Shown here piece after piece: positions 55,020-63,700 of a DNA stretch of 64,000 nt; the stretch's first letter is position 1; each line of letters begins with the position of its first letter. The stretch spans positions 531,052,971 to 531,116,970 of the forward strand of contig CM062297.1 in assembly GCA_031216915.1 (NCBI GenBank), given 5' to 3'. The DNA is from Pictodentalium vernedei (taxonomy: Eukaryota > Mollusca > Scaphopoda > Dentaliida > Dentaliidae). The position numbers and the translations under genes were made by a program. Under the pieces are notes generated by a model. That model ran no database searches and was not told the origin of the DNA. It saw only the letters and a list, made by a program, of their open reading frames with translations.

Positions 55020-56681
55020 TTATTTAAAATAATTAGTGATTACAGATGGTTTTTTATGCACACTATTGAACTGGTCCTTTGACAGCTTGTCACTTATTTT
55101 TGAGAGTTCTTTAAGTAGCTCTTCTGACCCTGGCGTAGCCTGAAGATAACCCCTAATCGCGTCACACCCTGACAGAGCCTCCTCCACAGAATAACATTTT
55201 TCTACTTTATCACCACTGGCATCATCACGATCATTTTCATCATCCACATTTTCGCTCTCTTTTGACGCTTTAACTTCGTCAATAATGTTTTCAACTGTCA
55301 TGTCAGAACAAATTGGAATGTTATCATCTAGATCTAGATCCATGAATGTTTGCATGTTGTCTTGCGTGAGTCCGTGTTGAACAAGTCTTGACAAAGGGTC
55401 ATCATCTTCTGGGTCACTTTCATCATCTAAATCATCATCTGAATTTTGTACCTCCACTGTAAAACCTGTATGTTTGTAACAATTTGCAATTGTACTTGGC
55501 ATTACGCAATTCCACGCCTGTTGCATCAGATGGAGGGCGTCTAAAACAGACAATGTCATTTCAGTTTTTTGATCAATGGCACAAATGTAACGCATTAAAA
55601 CACGTTTCCTGTAATGGACCTTCAAATTTGTTATTATTCCCTGGTCCATTGGCTGAGTCTTGGATGTCGTATTAGGGGGTAGAAAAATCAATTCAGTTGC
55701 TCGGAGTCCTTCAGTGTGAGGGTGTGCAGGACAGTTGTCGACTATCATTACAATCTTTCTTCTCTGGCGTTGCATTTTCTTATCCACTTTCTTTACCCAT
55801 TCATTAAAAATTTCTGAAGTCATCCAGGCTTTTTTGTTGGCTTTGTATTCTGTAGGAAGAGACCGAACATTTTTGAAACATCGGGGATTTTTAGATTTGC
55901 CGATAATCAACAGTGGTAATTTATCAGTCCCATTCATATTCGCACACACCATTGCTGTCAATCTTTCCTTGCTTTGCTTTCCTCCATGGCAGTCAATTTG
56001 CTTAAATTCCATTGTTTTATCTGGCAACAGTCGATAAAATATGCCCGTTTCAGCTGCATTGTAAATGTCTTTGGGTTCATACTTTTCCAAGATAATTTTC
56101 CGTTTGCTGAACCAGTCGTCCATTTGTGGTGAGTTCATATCCACAGCTTTTGCTTCACCACAAACTTTCTTGAAGGCTATTCCATGTCTCTCCTTAAATC
56201 TACCCAGCCATCCTATAGACGCTGAAAAATCTGTACATTCCAGTTTTTTTGCAAATTCATCTGCCTTCATCTGCAACAGTGGACCCGAAATTGGCAGATT
56301 TTGGTCTCTGGCAAACTTAAACCACTTAATCAGGGCCGACTCCACGTCTTCAAAAGTACTTCGCCGCATTCGTGCCCTTTTAACACCAAATGTCAGGTAT
56401 CCTTCCTTGATAGTGTCTTTCTTTTTAATCCAAGTCGAAAGAGTGTTGGCTGGAATGTTAAATTGTCTTGCAATTTCTGCTTTTGATTTCTGTCCATTCT
56501 CTACCATAAGTATGGCCTCGTACTTTGTCTCTATACTTTTTGTTTCGAGTTTCCTTTTCACTCCCTTTCCACCTGTTGCCAATTCCAATTTATCATTCTT
56601 AGACGGAGTTTTGTCACAGTCGACTTCTTTGCCTGATGCATATTGCTCCTCTCGTAATATTGACGTTGCCAGAGTTTCCAT
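55020..56681 (-). CDS. Tigger/pogo transposase, intact ORF but first catalytic Asp is Ala
   Basis: 553 codons. Domains in order: Psq-type helix-turn-helix (about 45-95, KSKAEIARQFNIPANTLSTW), CENP-B-type DNA-binding domain (about 105-175, FEDVESALIKWFKFARDQNL ... IGWLGRFKERHGI), and a DDE domain (about 205-375). The first catalytic block reads NAAETGIFYRLLPDKT: residue 210 is Ala where family members have Asp (a single GAT to GCT change). Asp315 (MIVDNCPAH) and Asp346 (KTQPMDQGII) are present. An acidic region (about 412-430) and a C-terminal PSVITNYFK, similar to the PCNA-binding motif known in pogo transposase, follow. Otherwise the frame is undamaged. As written, the enzyme should not cut DNA but could still bind it. 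Human relatives are the TIGD proteins. Confidence 0.93.
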   Translation of the reverse strand: METLATSILREEQYASGKEVDCDKTPSKNDKLELATGGKGVKRKLETKSIETKYEAILMVENGQKSKAEIARQFNIPANTLSTWIKKKDTIKEGYLTFGVKRARMRRSTFEDVESALIKWFKFARDQNLPISGPLLQMKADEFAKKLECTDFSASIGWLGRFKERHGIAFKKVCGEAKAVDMNSPQMDDWFSKRKIILEKYEPKDIYNAAETGIFYRLLPDKTMEFKQIDCHGGKQSKERLTAMVCANMNGTDKLPLLIIGKSKNPRCFKNVRSLPTEYKANKKAWMTSEIFNEWVKKVDKKMQRQRRKIVMIVDNCPAHPHTEGLRATELIFLPPNTTSKTQPMDQGIITNLKVHYRKRVLMRYICAIDQKTEMTLSVLDALHLMQQAWNCVMPSTIANCYKHTGFTVEVQNSDDDLDDESDPEDDDPLSRLVQHGLTQDNMQTFMDLDLDDNIPICSDMTVENIIDEVKASKESENVDDENDRDDASGDKVEKCYSVEEALSGCDAIRGYLQATPGSEELLKELSKISDKLSKDQFNSVHKKPSVITNYFK

Positions 56682-57205
56682 TTTTCAAACTGAATGCTGA
56701 AGGAAAAACCCTCGCAGCTTTTAAACATTATCGTCAGCTTGGACACAACTCAATCAAGAATGTTTTTTTTGAAAATTAATCAACGAAATCAACTCACACA
56801 GAGTCTTTTTTCTTTGATCACAAAAACAACAAAGATGTGTGATTAATGTTTAGCAGGCTAATTATGACTCAAATCACACACAGTCAAAATAAGAACACCG
56901 GTAATCCGTTGTTTGACTACTGCTATTGTTCCGCTAATTGATTTGTCGCCTATTCATCAAAAGGAGTCAATCCCAAACAATGGCGTTTCTGATTTGCAAG
57001 CAACTTCACACCTCGACTGACTTCGAGTTAAGCCAGTCTAATTTGCACTGACTTTCTCATTTGGGCCCAGGTAATTACTTCGAGTTATACCAGTTATTCG
57101 AGTTATCCATATTCGACTTATCAGGTTTTTATTAATACTAATTGCACATAGATTTTTTCGGGACCGATGACTGACTTCGAGTTATCCGGGTTATTCGCGA
57201 TAACC

Positions 57206-57231
57206 GACTTCGAGTTAACGGGTTTCGACTG
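57206..57231. repeat. Right terminal inverted repeat of the Tigger-like element
   Basis: Starts GACTTCGAGTTAACGGGTTT and ends CGACTG. It is the perfect mirror of the left repeat. Confidence 0.95.
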
Positions 57232-57290
57232 CAGTTGAGCTTATTGGATTTTCCTCTATGTTCTAGGCCCTCCAGCCTTTTTTTCTATTC

Positions 57291-57378
57291 AGCTATGTCT
57301 GGGTCATTGGTACAGTATAAAAATGTTAAAAAATTTATAGTAATTTATATATTTTTTATACTTACCAATGACCCAGAC
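57291..57378 (+). repeat. Internal complementary region of DIRS copy C
   Basis: AGCTATGTCTGGGTCATTGG TACAGTATAAAAATG is joined to TTAAAAAATTTATAGTAATT, complementary to the left and right ends of this copy. Confidence 0.88.
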
Positions 57379-57453
57379 GGGGATGGCCCTCCCAGGAGTT
57401 GGGAACTCGTACCTCCCCGCTGAGTACATAGCGCTGACCAGGCACTGCTTGTA

Positions 57454-57681
57454 AGAATGATAATTGGCGCCAATTTCGAGACCTCCTTGACACTCCGCAT
57501 GCGCAGTGGAGGAAAAGTATGGAGGACCATTTAGGACATGTTATTTTCGGTTTTTGATGCAAATTTTGGGGATTGGGGTGCAAAATTTGTGTTTGGCCCT
57601 AGATTTTTGAGAATTAGCACCAGCTATGTCGGGGTCATTGGTAAGTATAAAAAATATATAAATTACTATAAATTTTTTAAC
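57454..57681 (+). repeat. Right inverted terminal repeat of DIRS copy C
   Basis: GAATGATAATTGGCGCCAAT ... CGCATGCGCAGTGGAGG ... TTTGGCCCTAGATTTTTGAG ... GGGGTCATTGGTAAGTATAA ... AATTTTTTAAC. Confidence 0.9.
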
Positions 57682-57982
57682 TTTTCCAGAATTCATTTCT
57701 GCTTTTAATTAAAATTAATGAATACTGGGTCAGTCTTGTTCAAATGATGATCAAATAGCAGTTGACAGTATTTCACATCCAAGACTTTTTAGCACAAATA
57801 TACTTGAGCCAATTTGATATCTGGAAATTTGAATGTCAAAGGTTTTCCATAACTAGTCAACTGTTCACAAAATTTGGATTCATATAACACTCACAAGAAT
57901 GGAACAAACATCCTCATAAAAGTTTGTGTGATGGGATTTGAAAGGTTTGAAGATTGTTTCATTTTTTTCTGTTTGTTTGTAG

Positions 57983-58115
57983 AATTCCTCATCCACAGAG
58001 GATAATACAGAGCATTCTCATCTTAAAGCCAGAAGAGCAATTGAAGGTATTCAAAATACTGAAGGATACACTAACAGCAAGAGGCATATTTAACTCAACC
58101 GATCTTCTCAGTTAA
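57983..58115 (+). CDS. CDS: Phosphatidate cytidylyltransferase, terminal coding exon and stop
   Basis: After a TTTTTTTCTGTTTGTTTGTAG acceptor, one base completes the split Arg codon from the previous exon. The following 43 codons (IPHPQRIIQSILILKPEEQL and onward) end at TAA 58113-58115. The sequence resembles the C-terminal tail of animal CDS1/CDS2: a basic and proline-rich turn, then an amphipathic stretch with K-P-E-E-Q-L, and a short Thr/Arg/Gly-rich end. The reading frame is open, so the host gene is not visibly damaged even though about 17.9 kb of the preceding intron is DIRS and nested Tigger DNA. The exon starts only 301 bp after the right end of DIRS copy C. Confidence 0.92.
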
Positions 58116-58378
58116 TGTGATTGATGTTGTAATGATGCACTTCAGAATCAAATTATTCTTGTTAATTGTTTGACTGGTATATATATATATATATCTATAT
58201 ATATCTGTGGTATTTATTGATAATCATGTGATTTAATTTAATTCGGGCTGGCTCGAAGTGAGAGCTCATTTATATCCTATTCAGGCAGGACCTGCATTCC
58301 ATTTACTATTATCAAGAGTGGGTAAAAGAAAACTCAACACAACACAAACTCATACACAGAACGACGCATTGGTGAATT
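58116..58378 (+). other. Start of the cytidylyltransferase 3' UTR
   Basis: This region directly follows the stop codon. It contains an (AT)n microsatellite at about 58179-58206 and AT-rich sequence. No AATAAA occurs until 58414-58419, which falls in the left arm of a palindrome (58379-58483). The transcript end therefore cannot be placed with confidence. Confidence 0.6.
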
Positions 58379-58483
58379 GGTTAATTGATATGGCATGAGT
58401 GCCAGTGAGGAAGAATAAAATGAGAGGCTTCAGGCCTCTCGTTTTATCCTTCCGCTGTGGCATAAGTGTCATATTGATTAACC
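58379..58483. repeat. Foldback palindrome carrying an AATAAA
   Basis: The 50-bp arms 58379-58428 and 58434-58483 are mostly complementary (GGTTAATTGATATGGCATGA ... versus ... CATATTGATTAACC), with a 5-base loop. AATAAA at 58414-58419 is the first polyadenylation-type signal after the cytidylyltransferase stop codon. Confidence 0.75.
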
Positions 58484-58588
58484 TAGTCACACGCGTGTAT
58501 CATCCTGTGTTTATTACATGCCTTCACTTCTATAAAAGCAATTTAGAAGGACACTCAGCAATTCATTTGACAACTTCTCCCCTGACTT

Positions 58589-58630
58589 CCAATGTGTTCT
58601 ATGTGCCAGTAGGCACATAGAACACATTGG
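58589..58630. repeat. Perfect hairpin (19-bp arms)
   Basis: CCAATGTGTTCTATGTGCC, a 4-base loop AGTA, and GGCACATAGAACACATTGG. A compact foldback repeat. Confidence 0.85.
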
Positions 58631-59690
58631 AACTCAGTGGACGAACTGTCAACAGAAAGAACACATTTTATTGTCAACCTAATTTGTGAGGGGAACCCAT
58701 ATTACTATTTTCAGCTATCGCTAGTGATTCAGATTGTAATTGCAGTTCATGATTTGTAGAAAATTCCAGTGAAATTCCGCTTCTATTTTAAAAATAGTCT
58801 GTCAATGATTTCCATTCTGCACATGTGTGTGGAACAGATTTTTATTTTCCGCACAGTTTAGTGTTGCTGTAGATGGGGATTCCACAAAACAGGTGTGTGA
58901 TAAAAGTTAGTTCTTCACACACTCCTGCCATGTTGTTTCTTAAAATATTTCTTCATTTTGGTAATTGATTGATCTGATTGCTGCACTAAACAGATAAAAA
59001 ATGTACGTAAAGTTGTCAGATGCTATACACAGAAATCATCATAGAAATGTTCATATTATTTTTCTTTCCAGACTATAGCTTGGAAGTCTACATTCAAATT
59101 TGCACTTTATACGTTCTTCGGAAAGGATCATGTGCAATGTTTTGGATGAAGAATTTTTTTAAACTGAATTATTTTCGAATGAATCTTAGTAGTGTGGGTT
59201 GTAAATTGTACAAAGTAGAGGATTATAAAGAAACGACATCACTTCAGTTTAGTCACATTCAGGATTGGTTTGGAAGGCAAATTTTTCTGGGAGAAAATCA
59301 TTAAAATTTCATTTTTCTATAACTAAGTTATATGTTAGAAAAGTCTTTTTCCCTTTTACATAATAAGTTCGCTGTTTTACATATATCATTGCAGAAAAGA
59401 AATTGCCTTGATTAGTAGCTGATAAATTGGACAACATACCGTTGGCATGGATGTCAAAAGCCAAATGTGATGGGTTTGGTAGCATTGGACAGATGGGAAT
59501 GGGTTGATATTGGGTTAGGCCCATGTTTCCAACAACAGGTCTTTGGGATTCAGCTTTCTAGAATAGGGCCCTGGTAAGCTTTGTAGATCCATTTGATGTC
59601 CTGATTCGGTATATACATCAGATCTGCTTCATGATTAGTAAATTCCAAGTGATTTCACAAAAATTGTTTCATGCTCTTTTTTATTCAATT
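58631..59690. other. Non-coding, unassigned
   Basis: No repeat family or gene was recognised. An open frame at 59020-59304 (94 codons) has no recognisable domain and ordinary AT-rich composition; I treat it as chance. Confidence 0.4.
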
Positions 59691-60064
59691 TTTATTAGGG
59701 CCCCCAGTTTATATATTGGGTTTGAACGGCACTTTCGACAGCCACAGTCACCTCGTGTCAGACAGTTTTTCAGGTGAACGAAGCCAGAGTACCTGGAGAG
59801 AAGAACTAAACAACAGCAAGCAACTGTCAGACTCCCCAACATACTAACTCCACACAAGCAGGGTTAGCATTGGTTGAAGACAAGTGCACCATCAACATGC
59901 AGTATGCTTTAGTACACAGCGTCACCATTCCCCTAAGTGGGCAGTCAGGATGAAGTGCATTGCCCAAGGACACACCACAGTTACCCATGGCACGGATCAA
60001 ACTGTGGACCTTTCAGTTTGATGTCCAATACCATACCACTGAGCCACCGTGTCCCAAGGCCTCC
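59691..60064 (-). mobile_element. tRNA-derived SINE with target-site duplication
   Basis: On the minus strand it starts near 60055 with GGACACGGTGGCTCAGTGGT (an A-box: TGGCTCAGTGG), then GTCCACAGTTTGATCC (a B-box-like GTTTGATCC). A conserved-type central stretch CCTTGGGCAATGCACTTCAT follows, then a longer body and an A-rich tail (AATAAAAA). TATTCAATT occurs directly at both ends (59682-59690 and 60065-60073) as a 9-bp target duplication. The polymerase III promoter layout and central domain place it with the broad tRNA-type SINEs of marine invertebrates; the exact family is not assigned. Confidence 0.82.
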
Positions 60065-60073
60065 TATTCAATT

Positions 60074-60423
60074 CAAGGATAGAAACTCTTATTTGCAAGT
60101 CCATATTCTAGTTACACCTGTGTGTTATTGCTGACATGTAAAATGAATACATTTAATTTCTGGTAACCTCAAAAACTGTACCCAACAAAATGGTATCTCT
60201 TTAAAATTACAAGTATTTTAACCCTTTAACCCACATAAAGGCTAAAACCAGCCAGTGCTGTTCATAAAAATCATTCAGCAATCAATATTGCTTTTGCTTA
60301 TTTATGCTCGTTCTTTATAATTTGATTTCTCAGTGTTAAACCCTCCATACCAAATGAACATTTATCAGAATTTTTGTGATATATTTGTCTGTGGTATTTC
60401 TGTTTTGAGAGTTTACTGAGGAA
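60074..60423. other. Non-coding with partial TTAA MITE
   Basis: TTAACCCTTTAACCCACATA at 60218 followed by CTAAAACCAGCCAGTGCTG resembles the left half of the TTAA-flanked MITEs. No right end is seen before the next element begins. Confidence 0.4.
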
Positions 60424-61534
60424 AAAGTCGAGATAAGCTGATGCCATCACATGTGTGGAAGTTAGTGAGTCTGTTCACATTTTCTTTAGCACAGGCTACA
60501 CCCTGTAGTTCTTGTCCGATCATCGCAAATTTTCTTATGCAGGTTCGAGGTCATGTTTAGATGAGAGTGTGCCCTTTTGGTCATGGTCAGTCAACCCTGA
60601 TGGCAGCACAGGCCCAAAATCCTTTAACACAGTCTACAGGTTTTTTTTTATAAAGGGGTTTCATTGTAACTTGGTAGGATGACTGTATAATGTCTAGATG
60701 AGAATGTCCTATTTTTGTCGGGTTCAGTCAACCATGACTGCCACAGGGGTGCATTACCTAGATTCCTTTAGCAAAGTCTACAGTTTGCATTTATGAAGGG
60801 ATTTCCTTGTAAATTGGTATGATGACTCGGTATAATATCTGGATGAAAACCTCCTATTTTGGCCGTGATCAGTCAAACCCGATGGCCACACAGGCTCCTG
60901 ACCTAGATTTATTTAGCACAGTCTACAGTTCATGAAGTGATTTTATTGTAACTTGAAAGGATAACTCGGTATGATGTTTAGATGAGACTTTCCTATTTTT
61001 GTCACAATCAGTTAGCCATTACCATCACCTGGTCACATGACCTAGATTCTTTTAGCACTGTCTACAGGTTGTTTTTGTGAATGGATTCTATTGTAACTTG
61101 GTAGGATAACTTGGTATGATATCTAAATGAGACTGTCATATTTTGGTCATGATCAGGCAACTGTGACTGCCAGACTGGCATGTGACCTAGATTCCTTTAG
61201 CAAAGATGTGAGTCATATTTATGATGGGATTTCATTGTAACTTGGTAGGATGACTCGTTTTGGAATGATTTTACTGTAACTTGGTAACTTTGGTTGATAT
61301 AGGTTAACTGTGAGGGCCACATCAATCCAGGCTTCAGTTCTATTCGTGCAGTCTACACCTCAAATTATTCTTATTGAAAACATAGCATGCAGGGAACAGA
61401 AATTAACATATTCTCAATTATCACAATTCTTGTCTTATTTCATAATTCTTTCAGAAACATTGAATATTAACCTTTTCATCAAACACTATATACACAGTCA
61501 AGTTAAGCTACAGTGTCACTGACACTTTCATTTT
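60424..61534 (+). mobile_element. Helentron-like element with about 140-bp tandem core
   Basis: The 5' part GTCGAGATAAGCTGATGCCA lacks the outermost bases. About six diverged units follow (TTTAGCACAGTCTACAG, TTCATTGTAACTTGGTAGGA, TGTCTAGATGAGA). It ends CAAGTTAAGCTACAGTGTCA then CTGACACTTTCATTT. Same family as 38740-39656. Confidence 0.62.
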
Positions 61535-61757
61535 AGCTCAACTTGACGTCAAATATGAGCTATTGAAATGGATTGTGACCCGTTGTCAGTACGTCCGTAT
61601 GTCTGTCCATCCACAATTCCTTTAGCTCATATGTAGCGTTGGTGTGATGTCTTTTTTGTAGAGACTTGAGCGAATGACTTGGCATTACTGGATCTTTTTA
61701 TTTAGTTCCGTCACTTCTTATCCAAGATGAGTTGCAGTCTCATTAACACTTTCATTT
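61535..61757 (+). mobile_element. Short Helentron-like element, adjacent to the previous one
   Basis: It starts TAGCTCAACTTGACGTCAAA then TATGAGCTATTG directly after the preceding 3' end, contains CGTCCGTATGTCTGTCC, and ends GATGAGTTGCAGTCTCATTA then ACACTTTCATTT. At about 220 bp it is one of the smallest of the group. Confidence 0.55.
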
Positions 61758-62449
61758 AACTTTGTTCTAAAGTGCAAAATCCACCTTTGACAAAATACCT
61801 CTGGTCTTTTGGGCTTAGAGATTCAGATTTGACTATTTTTGAAACAGTATCTGAGTTGGCAGTTTTTTATGATGTCTAGATAAAGAACATAACTCATTTC
61901 AACATTCTCCATGAAAACTATAAATGTTTTTATCAAATTACTTAATTTGAACCAAATATCAGACGTATCCTATTTAGCCACTTGGCAACAGACCAAGAAT
62001 GAAGAGTGAAAGTCCTCTACAAAGAATATTAGAACAGCAAAATCTCAGTTTGAAAGGCTGCTTTTGATATCCCCTTTTAGGCAAATTGGTGACAAGAAAT
62101 AGTAATAATTTAATACAGCATTTCTCTTGTGGTTGAATTATTTCTAATCTTGCGCACAAAATCAGAAACAGATTTGCTTTTCATAGTATTATCTAGAACA
62201 ATGCCAAAAGGTTAAAAGTGTCAAGAAAGGATTATGTATAAATTTGTTTAACATTTGTCTTTTATCCTATAATAGAGATGTGTTTTTCACCCATTCTATT
62301 CGTTTCATAATTCTTGGTTGAATTTATTAAAATTTAAAAAAATACCTCAATACATGGAATAAATATTGCACTTAATGAAATTTTAATGCATTTTTAATTG
62401 GTGCTACATACCTATCATTATGCTGAAAAAGTAGACACCAATTGTTGGA
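61758..62449. other. Non-coding, unassigned
   Basis: AT-rich sequence without recognisable gene or repeat. Confidence 0.4.
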
Positions 62450-62730
62450 TTAACTCTTTACCATACATTCTGGCCAAAACCAGCCATCTTTAAAGCTTTG
62501 GACAGAGATGGTATATTTCATGCCAGTTCAGAATCATCAACTGGAAGAGGCTGTATTCGTTACTTGGGGAAAGACAAATCAATATTTTCTGAGTGCAGCC
62601 TTGGGGCTGCACATTGAAAATTTTAATTGGTCCAGCACACAAATTCAACGAGCAACTATCTACTTTATGAAATAAGGTCATATCTCAATCCTAGATTGGC
62701 AAAAGTGGCCTTTCAGTTTCGGAGGGTTAA
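62450..62730. mobile_element. Possible TTAA-flanked MITE
   Basis: TTAACTCTTTACCATACATT and GGCCAAAACCAGCC at the left; GGCCTTTCAGTTTCGGAGGG then TTAA at the right. A GTGCAGCC/GGCTGCAC hairpin lies near 62595-62612. It is longer and more diverged than the 250-bp copies. Confidence 0.45.
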
Positions 62731-62780
62731 ACCCAGCTTCAGGTGATTGCAATCCTCAGAAAGCTTGTAAAAAGTTCTCT

Positions 62781-62945
62781 TTAACCCTTTATCCAACACA
62801 CAGGATATCAAAATTTCATATTTTAATTTTTCAAACAATTTCATGAGAACAAGCTGAGCTATCACAGGATATGGCTTTGTTGAAACTTTTTGAAAAAATT
62901 TTTTTTCAACTGCTCCCTTTGTAAATTACGTAGGTGAATTCAGCA
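62781..62945. mobile_element. Truncated TTAA MITE
   Basis: TTAACCCTTTATCCAACACA, then GAGAACAAGCTGAGCTATC and TCAACTGCTCCCTTTGTAAA, similar to 7910-7950. No right end was found. Confidence 0.4.
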
Positions 62946-63189
62946 CTTATTGTGCAGACATCCAAAACTTACCTAGAAGTCATTTCCAAATACTAGACTA
63001 TCAAGATATGTATTGTTGTGCATTGGAAATCTGAAAAAGTTCTCAATGTCCTAAAACTTTAAAATGTTGTGAATTCTGATTTCACTAATTTTCCACCATT
63101 TTTGTGCTGAAGTGATTCAAGAGCAAGAAACTTGCGAACCGTAGATCAAAAAATTGATTCAAGAAACTCTGCAACCTTCAATACTGATC
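62946..63189. other. Non-coding, unassigned
   Basis: Nothing recognised between the truncated MITE and the Tc1 remnant. Confidence 0.35.
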
Positions 63190-63700
63190 ACAGAAACCAG
63201 GAAATGGTACAACTTCCAAGGCAAATGAAGTAAATCTTTATACTCTCAACCCAGCTTAAGACCGAGTGGCATGAAAATGTAAACCTAATTTTGCCAGAAA
63301 CCCAATGAACTGGCAATTGAGTTTTCTAAAGTAATGTTCTTTCACAAATTCAAGACCTGTTGACACGTCCATCACAATTATAGGCGTGTATGGAGAGAGA
63401 AAAAAAACAAGAAATATCACAACTGCTGTTTTATGGAGCATTCCCATTTTGATGCTGGCTCAGGTATGGTTGGAGAGCTGTATCTATTGATGGCCTCACA
63501 GACATGTATGCCATCAAAATTGATAACCGGACTGGTCAGGGAGGTACAAATAAAATCTTATATCCTATTGTGTGTCCTCAGCACTGATGAAGTAATTGGA
63601 CCAGATTTCCAACTGTTGGGTGACAACATGCATCCTTGTTGTGCCGGAACCATGAAACAATGCATGGTTGACGAGAACACTCAGTGCACGGTATGACCTT
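63190..63700 (+). pseudogene. Tc1-type transposase remnant
   Basis: Words of a Tc1 transposase occur in order across frames: RVWRER near 63390, EHSHFDAGSGMV (63433-63470, matching the usual GGGSVMVWG block), SIDGLTDMYAI in another frame, and DFQLLGDNMHPCCAG near 63605 (the second catalytic Asp block). The first catalytic block appears as KVMFFHKF, so its Asp is lost. The C-terminal PDLNPIE region was not found. It is a dead fragment; no terminal repeats were seen. Confidence 0.6.

Larger units (their letters stand above)
54292..57231 (-). mobile_element. Tigger-like pogo transposon nested in DIRS copy C
   Basis: Perfect 26-bp terminal inverted repeats (54292-54317 and 57206-57231, beginning CAGTCGAAACCCGTTAACTC) bound a 2,940-bp element. 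The left flank is TA and the right flank CA (probably a mutated TA). The surrounding DIRS sequence (CTTTTATATA | GTTGAGC) matches copy B's uninterrupted TTTTATATAATTGAGCG (46264-46280). Subterminal TTCGAGTTATCC motifs repeat at both ends. It contains a minus-strand transposase gene and a MITE-like insertion. Confidence 0.95.
47729..57681 (+). mobile_element. DIRS retrotransposon copy C, most complete, with nested Tigger-like element
   Basis: The left terminal repeat starts TATTTTTATACTGTACCAAT and the right one ends AATTTTTTAAC at 57681. Removing the 2,940-bp Tigger insertion leaves about 7.0 kb. The order is: left repeat; leader (47933-48824); gag-like ORF1 (48825-50888); RT/RNase H (50782-52605); overlapping intact tyrosine recombinase (52293-53750); hairpin and G-tract; 3' UTR split by Tigger; internal complementary region; right repeat. 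It has the only undeleted gene set of the A/B/C subfamily, but ORF1 and RT have stops and shifts. Confidence 0.93.
34048..57982 (+). other. Last intron of the phosphatidate cytidylyltransferase gene (23.9 kb)
   Basis: This is the last intron, with GT at 34048 and AG at 57981-57982. It is mostly transposon: a Helentron-like element (34379-34989), a foldback MITE split by DIRS copy F (35046-36184), another tandem-core element (36390-37262), hairpin MITEs, DIRS copy B (39772-46720) and DIRS copy C (47729-57681) with a Tigger-like element inside. All DIRS copies here point the same way as the gene. Confidence 0.88.

Noticed and set aside
56065-56700. 211-codon plus-strand frame opposite the Tigger-like transposase
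   Set aside because: It is the antisense shadow of the recognised transposase; the minus strand carries the domains.
59020-59304. 94-codon open frame downstream of the host gene
   Set aside because: No recognisable domain or splice context; AT-rich composition gives such frames by chance.
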